Below, piece after piece: positions 22,801 through 33,905 of a stretch of DNA of 64,000 nt. A program made the position numbers and the translations under genes. Every line of letters starts with the position of its first letter. Position 1 is the stretch's first letter. Where the stretch lies: the NCBI RefSeq assembly GCF_000801105.2, contig NC_079515.1, positions 10,602,001 to 10,666,000 of the forward strand, in the 5' to 3' direction. The stretch comes from Raphanus sativus. Its lineage: Eukaryota; Streptophyta; Magnoliopsida; Brassicales; Brassicaceae. Below the pieces are notes generated by a model. It was not told the DNA's origin, made no database searches, and saw only the letters and a program-made list of their open reading frames with translations.

Positions 22801-23124
22801 ATTTTGCATAAAAATATTTTAAAAATAAATATAAATACCTATATATATTTTTATGTATATATGAATATTTTCAAAAAATATTATGTAATAAAAATATATT
22901 ATTAAAATAAGAAAACTTTATTTTATATAAAATTAATATTTAATTAATTATTAAATATACAAAAAGCATACAAATAATTTATTTTAATGGTTCTCGAAGT
23001 GATAATATATTTATTTAGTAATTTGGAAAATTATTAAGCCCATAAATGCGGACAAAACACCTAGTTATAAAAGTATAATATCATGTTTCCTTCGCTTATA
23101 ATTTCTCGAACATGTACCAAAGAG

Positions 23125-23821
23125 TAGGGGTGGGCATTTTACCCGATACCCGAACCCGTACCCGAACCCGACCGAAAAAACCCGAACCGAAACCGAACCG
23201 AAGTAGCAAAATACCCGAACGGATATTGAATTAGGAGAGATTGGATATCCGAACCCGAACGGGTAATACCCGAACCCGAATGGATATCCGAAGATAACCG
23301 AACATATGTATACTTAGGTCTATATTCCTAGTTTACTTCTTTAATTTTATTCAAAATGTTTATTTTTATTATGCACGTAGTTCAAAATTAGATAATTTAC
23401 ATATAATTAGAAAAAGGTGAAATTTTTACTCATTTAAAATGCATGTCAAGATTTTTATTTCATTCATTAACAAAAGTTACATCCAAAATTTAAAAATAAT
23501 AATCAATTTATTATCTTTTATTTGTAAAATGTTATCTTCAAATTTATTAATCATTCGATTATCAGAAAATAAGAAAATCAGTTAAGTGAAATTTATATTT
23601 TTTAAATATTAAAAGACTTGAGAAATGAAAATTTTAATATTTTTTCCAAAATCTAAATATCCGAAAACCCGACCCGAAATACCCGAACCCGAACTAAAAA
23701 TACCCGAACCCGACCCGAAATAAAGAAATACCCGAACGGGTATTACACTCCTATACCGAAATACCCGAAAATCCGAAATACCCGATCCGAACCCGAACGG
23801 GTACCCGAACGCCCACCCCTA
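23125..23821. mobile_element. hAT-type CCGAACCCGAA element just downstream of EFL1
   Basis: Ends TAGGGGTGGGC and CGCCCACCCCTA; target duplication CCAAAGAG (23117-23124) versus CCGAAGAG (23822-23829), one mismatch. Closely similar to 19606-20292. Its right edge is about 70 bp from the EFL1 stop codon, so it probably forms part of, or ends, the EFL1 3' UTR region. Confidence 0.88.
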
Positions 23822-23892
23822 CCGAAGAGAGCACAAGTAGCAAAAAGACAAGACCGAAACCATTTCAAACGGACAAAAAAACAGTACAAAAC

Positions 23893-26800
23893 TCAGACTT
23901 TACGAGCCAAGGTTCTCTGTTTAGTGGCGTGTTGAACCACTTTCTCCTCAACGTGTAACCCTTTCCTGCGTCTCACGGCGTTGATGAGCTTCCTCGCCGT
24001 GTTGGGAAGCACGCTTGCTCCATCACCAAACTCTTCGATCTCTTCTTCCGTTTTGGGAACAAAGAAGGGATCTTCCTCGAGCATTTCCCAGTGGCTCAGA
24101 ACCATCAGAGCACTCGCACCACCTGACGTTCCTTTTCTCAGCTCGTCTGCAAAACCAAAACTTTCTGAAACGGGCACGTAGGCATGGACTGTAAACAGAG
24201 ACGACCCTTCTTGCATTTCTTCCTTGAGAACTCTAGCTCGTCTTCTGCTCAGAACCGCGTACATGGCACCAAGATACTCCGGTGCGGTGTTTAGTTCGCA
24301 GAAGTACATTGCTTCCACGATCCGTGGATTTCTCTGAAGCACGGCGGCTCTACATGCGTCTTTGACAGCTGTCATGACTTGTCCTGTGAATATTCCAAAG
24401 TTTTCAGGTTGTTTCTCTGTTTCGGAATTTTCTGCGAGATGAGACTCAATGGTGAAAGCTAATCCCCACATTGGTTCGTCGCATAGTGGTCCTGATGCTG
24501 TAGCTAACTGAAAACCAGAGACTATGCTGCTCTCGAGAGTCAGTGCTTCACTGTACAATGCTGAGTCAGATGGTGTCTCAGTAGAATCTTCTGTGAAGCC
24601 AAGTCTTTGAGAGACATGAGGAGAGCCTCTTACAAGAATGGACCCATCCTCGCAGATTCTTTTACCATCTGGAGCAAATAGTATGTTTGGACCTTTCTCT
24701 CTTGGACCAAGCGCCCATATCCTTTTTAGCAACTTCGCCCATTCAGCTTTACATTTCTCACGATCATTCTCGGTTTCAGAGCTTGATGAAACGCCAGCTT
24801 CGACTAACTGGCTCTTCAATGCTTCAATGGGATCCACATTCTCTTCGAGGCTAGGGCTTTGAGATTCTAGTATCTTAATGCTATGACTGCCTTTACCTCC
24901 AATGATATCACCAAGCAAGTCAGTGTTCTCATCAAGCAGCTTGGTTAGGGAGTGTGGTAGTTTCATGACGTGTACTCTGATAACGCATCTGCCGTTTGGA
25001 GTTCTCTTCTCAACGTAATCTGAAGCATTCAAGCTTAGAGATCTTAAACTTTCCAAAAGATTAGAGCCATCACCTTCAATTGTCTCCCTGTAGGAGACGA
25101 GAGGCGAAGAGACTTCAAGGTTCACTCTTGCAAATCTGTCTTCCAAATCCTTGATACATCTTTCTAGATGAACTTCTCCAGCAGCAGCAAGTACATGTTC
25201 TCCCCTAGCAGACACCGTGATCTCCACAAAGGGATCTGCGCGGTTCAAAAGTCTTAGACCTTTCATCAGCGCACTCATGTCTGCAGGATTCGATGGCTCA
25301 ATGGCCACTCTAAGTGTGGGAGAGACCTGAAACTCCATGCTGGCTAAGGGCCAACAGTTTCTAGTAGATGAGAGGGTGGCGCTTTTTGATATATATGGTC
25401 CAAGCCCTCTTATGGCCACTACATTTCCAGCTTTCACCTCATTTACTGGTTTTAAACCTTGTCCCATCATAAGATAGATTGAGTGGAGTTCTGCTTCTTG
25501 AATGTACTTCTGAGAAGATTCGCCTTTGAGAGGATCGTATAGAGCGGAAATCACAAAGACTCTTTGCCCAGCACGAAGAACACCGCTAAAAACCCTAGCA
25601 AATGCAAGGAAGCACTCATCTGACTCGCTTTTACTGTCCTCATCATTTAAACCGTTCATCCTCTCCCTGTGGTCTCCACCTTGCGGAATCATTTTCATGG
25701 GCATAGCAAACATTTTAGACACAAACACAACACAAGGGGAGTCACGGCTAGAGTCACAAGCCTCAATTGATTTTCTAACAAGTTCTGCTTCTGCAAGGAC
25801 ACCTGAATCAATATCGTTACCACCGATAACTTTCCTTTCTGGAACCAAGCGAGGGATTCTATACGACTGTGCTGCGATGGGGTCTGGAAGATGCTTCACA
25901 GCCATAGACAAGACTGCATCAGACAAAGGAAGCCAACGGCTCATCACTGATTGAAGAACGTTCTTAGGATCCTTGTTCTGAAGCTCACGTTGTTCAATAC
26001 GCAAGTTAAAATTTTTAATAACTTTTTGGAGAACAGCTTTGTCACCTCCTGGATCTAATGCAGCCTCGTAAACCTCCCACAAAGGCTTAAGCACGTACTG
26101 CACAAACATCGGTTGTGTCTTGCTTCCCGCACTTTTCTTCCCTACAATCATCTTTGTCTTAGGAATATAATAACGAGGACCCCATAATGATTTCTTCAAC
26201 ACATCCGCTTTAGCTCCAAGCTTAGCAGCATAGATATTAGCAAACTCAGAGATCCCAAAACCCCATCCATCCAACGCACACACAAAGACGACATTACCCT
26301 TCTGAGGCTGAAACGTAACCTCCTCATCATCCTCCAACAACTCAAGACTCTCGTCAGTAATCTCACCAGAAGGACTGGCGAGTATAGAGTCAACATCAGA
26401 CAAATACTTCTCAGACTTATAGGCACTGACAATCCCATTAACCTCATGAACAATCCTTATCAAACGAGTATAGGCTTCCATGGGAGTCAACCTCAACTCA
26501 CAAATCAACCTATCAATCTTGTTAAGCACCAAACAAGGAGTCAACTTCTCAACCCAAGCTTGTCGCAACACAGCATGGGTCTGAATATGAACACCTTCAA
26601 CAGCATCGACCAGAACCAAAGCACCGTCGCTAAGCCGAGCAGCGGTAGAGACTTCACTGCAAAAATCCATGTGTCCAGGGGAGTCAATCAAGTTGAGAGA
26701 GTAGCCATTATAGCGAAGTGAAATCGAGGAGCTCTTCATGGTGATAGCACGCCTCTGCTCTTCGTCAAGATAGTCCATGTACCTAAGCTTACCAGCGAGC

Positions 26801-26928
26801 CTCTTCTGAAGCACGCCGCCACCAGAGGAAGCAATGAGGTGATCAGCGAGAGTTGTCTTGCCGTGGTCTACGTGTGCTAAGATACATATGTTCCTAATCT
26901 TCCTACCGTCACCATCAAACTCATCCAT
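23893..26928 (-). CDS. EFL1: EFL1, elongation factor 2-like GTPase for 60S maturation
   Basis: Single coding exon of 1,011 residues on the minus strand. EFL1 acts with SBDS in the cytoplasm to evict eIF6 from pre-60S subunits. GTPase motifs are intact: AHVDHGKT (18-25), DSPGH (82-86), NKID (136-139). The large insert after the G domain and the EF-2-like domains (VRGSPHVSQRLGF, HAYVPVSESFGFADELRKGT) distinguish it from EF-2: the diphthamide region of EF-2 is replaced, and the C-terminus is the basic RRRKGLHVEEK to LARKV. Length matches the plant family (about 1,015). The ATG at 26928 starts the conserved MDEFDGDGRKIRNICILAHV. A 5' UTR intron is likely just upstream. It is divergently arranged with LFR, as recalled for Arabidopsis At3g22980 and At3g22990. 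No breaks were seen. Confidence 0.95.
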   Translation of the reverse strand: MDEFDGDGRKIRNICILAHVDHGKTTLADHLIASSGGGVLQKRLAGKLRYMDYLDEEQRRAITMKSSSISLRYNGYSLNLIDSPGHMDFCSEVSTAARLSDGALVLVDAVEGVHIQTHAVLRQAWVEKLTPCLVLNKIDRLICELRLTPMEAYTRLIRIVHEVNGIVSAYKSEKYLSDVDSILASPSGEITDESLELLEDDEEVTFQPQKGNVVFVCALDGWGFGISEFANIYAAKLGAKADVLKKSLWGPRYYIPKTKMIVGKKSAGSKTQPMFVQYVLKPLWEVYEAALDPGGDKAVLQKVIKNFNLRIEQRELQNKDPKNVLQSVMSRWLPLSDAVLSMAVKHLPDPIAAQSYRIPRLVPERKVIGGNDIDSGVLAEAELVRKSIEACDSSRDSPCVVFVSKMFAMPMKMIPQGGDHRERMNGLNDEDSKSESDECFLAFARVFSGVLRAGQRVFVISALYDPLKGESSQKYIQEAELHSIYLMMGQGLKPVNEVKAGNVVAIRGLGPYISKSATLSSTRNCWPLASMEFQVSPTLRVAIEPSNPADMSALMKGLRLLNRADPFVEITVSARGEHVLAAAGEVHLERCIKDLEDRFARVNLEVSSPLVSYRETIEGDGSNLLESLRSLSLNASDYVEKRTPNGRCVIRVHVMKLPHSLTKLLDENTDLLGDIIGGKGSHSIKILESQSPSLEENVDPIEALKSQLVEAGVSSSSETENDREKCKAEWAKLLKRIWALGPREKGPNILFAPDGKRICEDGSILVRGSPHVSQRLGFTEDSTETPSDSALYSEALTLESSIVSGFQLATASGPLCDEPMWGLAFTIESHLAENSETEKQPENFGIFTGQVMTAVKDACRAAVLQRNPRIVEAMYFCELNTAPEYLGAMYAVLSRRRARVLKEEMQEGSSLFTVHAYVPVSESFGFADELRKGTSGGASALMVLSHWEMLEEDPFFVPKTEEEIEEFGDGASVLPNTARKLINAVRRRKGLHVEEKVVQHATKQRTLARKV

Positions 26929-26945
26929 CTCTTCCCTTTTTATAC

Positions 26946-27143
26946 CTGCAGATTCATAAATACTTTAATTCAACCAAGGATCTGATTACAATCCAACTCT
27001 AGAGGATTTTAACAATTTACTGAATCATCAACCCTAAGTCATTCTCAAATCAAGCTCCAGCTTTGAAAAAAAAAAACCTACGAATTCAACAGAGATGAAC
27101 TTGGATCGAACTGAAAGAAATAAGAATTGATATCCGAAATTAC
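26946..27143 (-). other. Probable 5' UTR intron of EFL1
   Basis: On the minus strand a donor TTTAG|GTAATTTC and an acceptor ATCTGCAG|GTATAAAAAG bracket 198 bp, ending 17 bases before the EFL1 ATG. Splice signals only; no transcript evidence. Confidence 0.55.
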
Positions 27144-27623
27144 CTAAATCCTTTGGAGATTTCCTTGTAAAGCAGAAACACTTATCTCCGATGAGTTTTC
27201 TCGCTTCTCAGAACACCTCTTATCTCTCTCTCTCTCTCTCACTATCTTTTTGGAAACAGGATGATTGGCAATAGGAAAGCTATAAGTAACGGCGGCGCAG
27301 GGTTTGGCGATTTCCTCTCCAAGTTTCGTCTCTACAATAACCATACCACCACGTCAACCTATATTTGGTATGTCGAACCAAATTTTAGTAAACCGGAATC
27401 CGCTAGCCGACTAAGAGAGTTTGGTTAAATTAACTATATGCCTAATTGGAATGTAGAACCGAGTTTTAGTAAACCGGAACTGGGTAGATAAGCAAGAGAG
27501 TTTGGTTAAATTAACATTTGTATATTTTTATTTATTGCCTAAAACTCTTAAACCGGACCAACCCTAGCTCAAGATCCACTTACCCTAACTTTACCCAAAA
27601 CATCTAGAGAGAGAGAGAGAGAG
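27144..27623. promoter_or_regulatory. Bidirectional promoter between EFL1 and LFR, with an internal duplication
   Basis: Only 480 bp separate the EFL1 leader from the LFR ATG. A unit of about 65 bp holding TTTTAGTAAACCGGAA and GAGAGTTTGGTTAAATTAAC occurs twice (about 27368-27434 and 27450-27515). CT-rich and GA-rich runs near 27225-27240 and 27606-27623 are typical plant leader elements. No clear TATA box lies at a suitable distance from LFR. Confidence 0.6.
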
Positions 27624-29433
27624 ATGCAGAAACGAGAGTTTGCGAAATCCGGCGGTCAGTCCGGTGGATCTTCGGCTCCACTACCGAAGAGAGGCCGTCC
27701 CTTCGGTAGTACAAGTGCAAACTCTGCAGCTGCAGCAGCCGCCGCGGCGGCGGCGGAGGCAATGTCTCCCTCGGCTCTACTCGGTCCTTCTCTTCACGTT
27801 CACAATTCCTTCGTCGGTAAAGCTCCGAATAACCAATCTTTATATTCTAAATTTCATAATATATCCGATCCTCTTGTAGATTCCTTTTTGGCTGATTATG
27901 ATTGGTTGTTTGTTGATGGGATATATATAGCAGAGCAGAACAACAAAAGAATAGTGCTGGCGTTACAGAGTGGTTTGAAGAGCGAGGTGACATGGGCTTT
28001 GAATACACTTACCTTGCTCTCCTTCAAAGAAAGAGATGAGATTCGTAGAGATGTCACTCCTCTCGCTAAGATCCCTGGCTTGCTCGACGCCCTTCTCCTA
28101 ATCATTGATGACTGGCGCGACATTGCTCTCCCAAAGGACCTGACGAGAGGAACTAGAGTCAGGTCTTTAGGTGTTAATTCTTCAGTTACAGGATTCGGGT
28201 CTGAGTATGATGCTCTTGCCTCTATTCAAACACCTGGCTCTTCAGGTGGTGAGGCATTAGGGAAAAAGAGCAAACATGAGTCGTCTCAGTGGTGGAATGA
28301 GGAGGATGGTTTGTTCAATCTAGACGATGAAGGGAGAGCAGAGAAACAGCTTTGCGCCATTGCTGCATCTAACGTTATCCGCAACTTCTCCTTCATGCCT
28401 GATAACGAAGTTGTTATGGCTCAGCATCGCCACTGCTTGGAAACTGTTTACCAGTGCATTAACGATCACATGACTGGTAAGGAGAGTAGTATACTGTGTT
28501 ATAGGTTCCTGTTTCTTGGCTTCATTGCATTTTTTTTTATTTTTTAACAGAGGATGAAGAGCTGGTCACGAACTCGCTTGAGACGATCGTGAACCTAGCG
28601 CATTTGATGGATCTTCGTATTTTCAGCTCGTCTAAACAGTCATACATCAAGATAAAGTTAGAGTTTACTATCAGAATGCATCTTAACTTGTTTCTTAGTC
28701 TCTAACTTAACGTGACTCGTTCATTACTCTCCTGCAATTAGTGAAAAGCAAGCGGTTCAAGCTGTCTTAGGGATTCTCAATTCTTCTGTCAAAGCTTGGA
28801 ACTGTGCTGCTGCTGAACTGCTGGGGCGTTTGATTATCAATCCTGACAATGAACCTTTCATTAGTCCTTTAATTCCACAGGTTTGATAACACTTCTTTTA
28901 TAATGTAATCTTGTGATGGTTTGTGGTTACTTAATTGAACCAACCTCATGCAGATACACAAGAGACTAGTCGATCTCTTGAGCATACCAGCCGTTGATGC
29001 ACAAGCTGCAGCTGTTGGGGCACTCTACAATCTTGTGGAAGTAAACATGGATTGTAGATTAAAGCTTGCAAGTGAGAGATGGTAAATACAAAAACTATGC
29101 ATCCTTCACTAAATACAATGAAGACGTTTTTATACTATAGTGACACATCGTTATGCTTCTGTGATAATTGTTTTCAGGGCGATTGATAGGTTGTTGAAAG
29201 TGATAAAGACTCCGCATCCGGTTCCAGAAGTCTGCAGGAAAGCTGCAATGATACTAGAGAACCTTGTCTCTGAGCCACAGAACAGAGGGTTGTTACTGGC
29301 TTATGAGAACGCTTTTGCTGAGCTACTTTTTCAAGATGGTAAGTATTCTGATTCGTTTGCGAGGATTTTGTATGAACTAACTGCTAGATCAAATAGCAGA
29401 GTGGCTTCGGCTAGGGGAATCTGGGGAATGTAA
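27624..29433 (+). CDS. LFR: LFR, armadillo-repeat subunit of SWI/SNF chromatin remodeller (six exons)
   Basis: Exons 27624-27816, 27934-28476, 28551-28656, 28742-28880, 28954-29081 and 29178-29433 give 454 residues, close to the family length. All introns are GT/AG and the joins restore recognised peptides (HNSFV|EQNN, DHMT|EDEEL, SYIKI|NEKQA, PLIPQ|IHKRL, ASERW|AIDRL). The N-terminus is low-complexity with GRPFGSTSANS and an Ala run, then comes a mostly helical armadillo-like body (KSEVTWALNTLTLLSFKE, AAELLGRLIINPDNEPFI, AAAVGALYNLVEVN). In Arabidopsis LFR (At3g22990) is a nuclear SWI/SNF component needed for leaf and flower development; that role is transferred by homology. Intron 1 is 117 bp and open in frame. 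Divergent neighbour of EFL1. Confidence 0.93.
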
Positions 29434-30045
29434 TGTGGGGTTGGTCACTGATTAGTGGATTGATTAACGATGCTGTAATGTATTATTAGTAGTAGACTTC
29501 ATCGTTTGTTATGTATTTTTTTAAGCACAGTATTGTTGAACAAAGCAGATGGTGGTTTCTTCTCATCATTTATTTCACTCGCATACATCCAAAAAATGAA
29601 AAAACACATGTCTATGATCATATCTCACTCAGATGTCACCTTTGAATAACATAAATGTTCGATGTTGTTCACATGGCGATCTGCATACCTGTGGTAAGTG
29701 AATTGGGGCCAAAACATCTTGTAGACTAATGGGCTTTCTAGTAACCAGAAAATGATTTTGTCCTGAACTAGGACTATGTAGTATGCACATGATTCATTGT
29801 ACTCAACATAGTACTCTGATCGTTACTATGAAGAAACTTATGAGATCGAGTGAAGTCTTATACTCTGATTTCTCCAAAATGTACTCACGTTAAATTGTTC
29901 ACCTACTTGTACCATTTGAGTTTTTCGCCTGAGATTTCTATTCTTTAATTGCATCATTTGTCAAGATTCTTACTAATCTGAGATGTTTTTTGATCAAATC
30001 TTTAGAACTTCTCAGCATATCTCAATCCATGTTTGGTATTGATTA
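29434..30045. other. LFR 3' flank, no gene seen
   Basis: Contains the LFR 3' UTR and unique-looking AT-rich DNA. No reading frame or repeat that I can assign. Confidence 0.5.
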
Positions 30046-30283
30046 CTCACTCCGTTTCATTTTATTCGTCGTTCTAGGTTGATGTACACGAATTAACAAA
30101 AAAAATGATTTTGTATATTTCTAAAATAAAAACACAATTATCTATTCATTTAACCATATTTCAATCAATAAAAAATAAAGTAAAAAATCTTTTTAATAAA
30201 TTTTGCATTGAAACTTTAAAATTATATCTGTTTTGAAATGAAAAATTTTCCCTACAACAACAATTAAATCGAAACGGAGGAAG
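30046..30283. mobile_element. Stowaway-like (Tc1/mariner) MITE
   Basis: Ends CTCACTCCGTTTC and GAAACGGAGGAAG are near inverse copies of the common plant CTCCCTCCGTTTC terminus, with TA on both sides (30044-30045, 30284-30285) as the 2-bp target duplication. 238 bp, AT-rich, non-coding. Confidence 0.7.
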
Positions 30284-33200
30284 TAGAACATGAGTACAGA
30301 AATACTTCTGCTACTGAAAAGAATCATGATCAATAAAAAAGATTCAGTTTTGCGTTTTCTTGCAACGTTAAAAACAAAAGAACAACTTTGAATGATTCGT
30401 CCAACCCCACTAAAGCTATATTCTAATTGAGATATTTTGGCTGCTTATTTATATGATATTCATATATAATTGAAATGATCACGTTTTCACGTTAGAGTAG
30501 TTGACAGTGTATTGTTCACCAACTTATGAGTATAATAATAATAAAATAACAAGAATTAAGCCCACATATACAGTATAGGCTGTAACATATTAATTTGTCG
30601 TATTGGAAATGGGGTCAAAATATTTGTCCTTCACATTTTTGGTTAATAATTTTTCTCAGATATCAATTAACGTCTTTTCTTGTAAACGAGAGGACGTTAT
30701 CTCTTCATACATATTTTTATTTGGATTCGGTTAACGTATGAATAACATCCCAGTTTATTAAACTGATATATAAAAACGTTTAAAATAATTAATTTGATTA
30801 CATATATCACTAAAATATGTTTACCTATTTCGACATACATTTATTAAAATTTCAAAATTAAGTGTGATTATATCAGAATAATAAAATGATGTATGTATAA
30901 TCAATTGGAAAGTGATTCGCGATACCGTGTCAAATAAGACTAAAATAACAGGAAAAAATTATGTGGTGATTGCAGAATTAATATACATGACTAATGAGCG
31001 TTTGGAAAATTAACGGATTGTCTGTAGCATGGACTGGATCCACGGTTTTATGGGCGTGGATGGTCCATTAGTCGGGGACAGTCGTGGCGTTATAAATAAT
31101 ATCAGAGCCGAATCCAAACGAGTGTCTAACATGGGTAGGATGCAATATAGAGACATTGCATTTTTTTGTGATATATGAAAGTGTTTAAGAGAATTGATTT
31201 GACTATATATATCATCAAAGTGCGTTTATTTTTTAGGATACACATCCGCTTAAAATTTTAGAGATAATCATGTTTATGGTGAAATAGTAAAATAATGAGT
31301 GACCAGTTGAGAATTAATTTGCGATACCGTGCAAATAAAACTAAAATACTAAAAAAGTATCATATGAGTATTGCATGGTCAGTAAACATTTTTTAGAACC
31401 TTAAAAAAACTATCACATAGCTCTTCGCACATAATGGAATCCACGGACCAGTATGCTTATTGAATTATAAAACGTTTGATATTGAAACAACCATAATACC
31501 TAATTACCCATAATTGTGACCAACAACAACTACAACGCAAAGTAGTGCATTCCTACCGAACCTAAACGTATTTTTCCGAATGTTATTTTCGAAAATTTAT
31601 CTTTTGCTATATTATGGAGTTGAAAATAATACAAACCGTTGCTTTTTCAAAACACGTATACATAGTGATAACCTATTCCAGAGTTAACTATACGTACAAG
31701 CAATGATCACAACCATGAACTCTAGAATCATTATCTTCCGGTTAATTTCGTTATGGTATTCACAGTTAGTTACTTAGAATATTCTTAACCAAAATTTATT
31801 GCAAAATAGAGTGAAAATATAGTATATTTTGCAGTGATGTTGAAAATGCTCTTAATTATCATTATACACGTTTATATTATATACTAGTTTTCTTATGAAA
31901 TAAAATATCAAGGAATAGAGAAGAAATATATTTAGCTCGTACTCCCATATGAATTTTTTTGGGTTCATCATAAAATATTATTGGTTGATGAATCTATTTG
32001 AGTTAGAAAAACTCCTCCCAAATTATTTATGTTATTGCATTAATTATTCATTTTCTCTCGAGAGCAATACTGATTCTTTTCAGTAAATAATCATTTTATT
32101 TTTGCTTGTTGCATAAAACATATATGGATTCATTATAGAACGCGTGCGGTCGAAGTTCCCTTTGAGAGAGAGATTCTTTTTTCTTAATTAAAAACCTTAA
32201 TTCAGTGGTTGGGGAAGAAACAAAATCTAATTCTCAAATTATAATGCTACTTGAAGAGGTCCCAGTTTTGCTAATCGAAATGCGCCGCTTCATTGGTCCA
32301 AGTGTGGAACCTCTTCTGATGTAACGTGTCTATAAAAAATTGCATAGTTTCAATTATAATAATATCAACCAATTATGCCATGCTCTAAATGTATATACTA
32401 AACTCTAAAATGTATAGTATGTGGGTGTAAAGACATCGTTGCTGAGGCCATTGTGTGGACCTCAATATTTTGATTTCTGTGGTTGTGTAGCCAAATCCAA
32501 ACAGAGTTTTGAAGCCAGTCTCACACAATGAGTCTATAAATGCAGACTGATAATATACACGTGATCAGGGTCTTGTTGTTGGATTAACGTTAATTGAGCG
32601 GAAAGCAAGGGGTTGATTGGTTCTTATTGGTGTGGGGCATGCATACCCAAGTTACTCAAGTCACCCGCAGCAATTTCTAGAATGGTGTAAATGTGAGATA
32701 GGGAGTAATTTGTATTAAAATATTTATTATTAAGTTATGAGTTTAACTTTTTTGTGAAAATTAATATTATTATACTTGTGATTTTAAATTATATTTTTAA
32801 TCTAGTATTATCAAAAAGTTTAGTAATGTATAATGAGTTTTATTATGATTTTAAGGTACTTTAATGGAGTTTAAATTGAAATTTTTAAAATCTAAATTTT
32901 ATGGTATTATTTTGATTCTTAAATTTTTAATTAAAATCATAAAAAATTATCAGTTCACACAAATCATCTAAAACTTTATTGAAAATAAATAATTCCAAAT
33001 ATTCTCAAATACTAAGCCGAGTTGATCCCCTAATATACAACCACCCTAGTTTTATTATCTAAATTCTAATCATTCTTTGTACTTTTATTTAGAATTCACC
33101 TCACCTCAAATCATTCAAAATGTGAGTTAGAAAGGCTATTTAATTTCTTAAAATATTACATTTTCTTGTTGAGAGAATATTAATTATATATAATCCTAAG

Positions 33201-33600
33201 ATAGATGCCAACCTTACTTGAGGAGCTAATGGTCCAAATGGTAACATCAATTTTGATAATATAAGCAGTGTTAAATTAAAGTGTGGTACATTCTAACTGT
33301 GGTTCATGCAGTTTGTGGAACACATACAGATTTGATAGAAAAATTAATGCAATTTTAATAAAAGAAGAAGTGTGGTTTTGATAGAAAATATAAAATAAAT
33401 ATATTGACATGATTGTAAACTAATTTTTTGCTTAGTTATAATGTCATAATATTTTTATTTTTAATAAGTTCTAATATTATTTCTTTGTCAAATAAGTTCT
33501 AATATTAAATTAATTAAAATAAAATTATGATATATTTTTTTCTTGTTGATATAAATTTAATTCATATATTTTTGGAAACAGTTATACAAATTAAAAAGTA
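30284..33600. other. Gene-free DNA with a diverged duplication
   Basis: No gene recognised. Two diverged copies of about 230 bp lie at about 30765-31000 and 31165-31400, sharing motifs such as GCGATACCGTG followed by AAATAA(A/G)ACTAAAATA. Words like GGATCCACGG also recur nearby. The rest is unassigned AT-rich sequence ending at the assembly gap. Confidence 0.45.
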
Positions 33601-33700
33601 NNNNNNNNNNNNNNNNNNNNNNNNNNNNNNNNNNNNNNNNNNNNNNNNNNNNNNNNNNNNNNNNNNNNNNNNNNNNNNNNNNNNNNNNNNNNNNNNNNNN
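33601..33700. other. Assembly gap, 100 N
   Basis: Exactly 100 undetermined bases, the conventional size for a gap of unknown length. Anything read across it is artificial. Confidence 1.
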
Positions 33701-33905
33701 ATTAAATCAAGATCCTTTTTTTAGATTTGCCCCTACTCTTACCTAGTATATTAATTTTTGTGCCTTTATGATTTTGTCTAACAATTAAAAGTTCATTAAG
33801 GTTAAAATGAGAAATGAAAATAGACCAAATTCTCTTCCTATATATCTCCCTAATCCATCTCCAATATAACAAGAGATAATCAATCAAAATGTATTTAACC
33901 AATAA

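Larger units (their letters stand above)
16178..23064 (+). mobile_element. Putative large composite Helitron hosting other transposons
   Basis: Begins TCTATACTATTATTTGCGAA after an A. A 3' end with AAATGCGGACAAAACACCTAG followed by T ends at 23064, and a damaged internal end with hairpin CCCGCAAGTGCGGG lies at about 21860-21873. Similarity between the region after the 5' end (GAGCGGTTAATATCGATACT) and 21888 onward (GAGTGGTTAATATCAATATT) suggests at least two related Helitrons side by side. Whether the whole interval is one element is inference. Inside are a CACTA element, two hAT-type elements and a tandem duplication. Confidence 0.4.

Noticed and set aside
33527..33724. Open frame across the first N gap
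   Set aside because: Half of it is undetermined bases, so it is an artefact.
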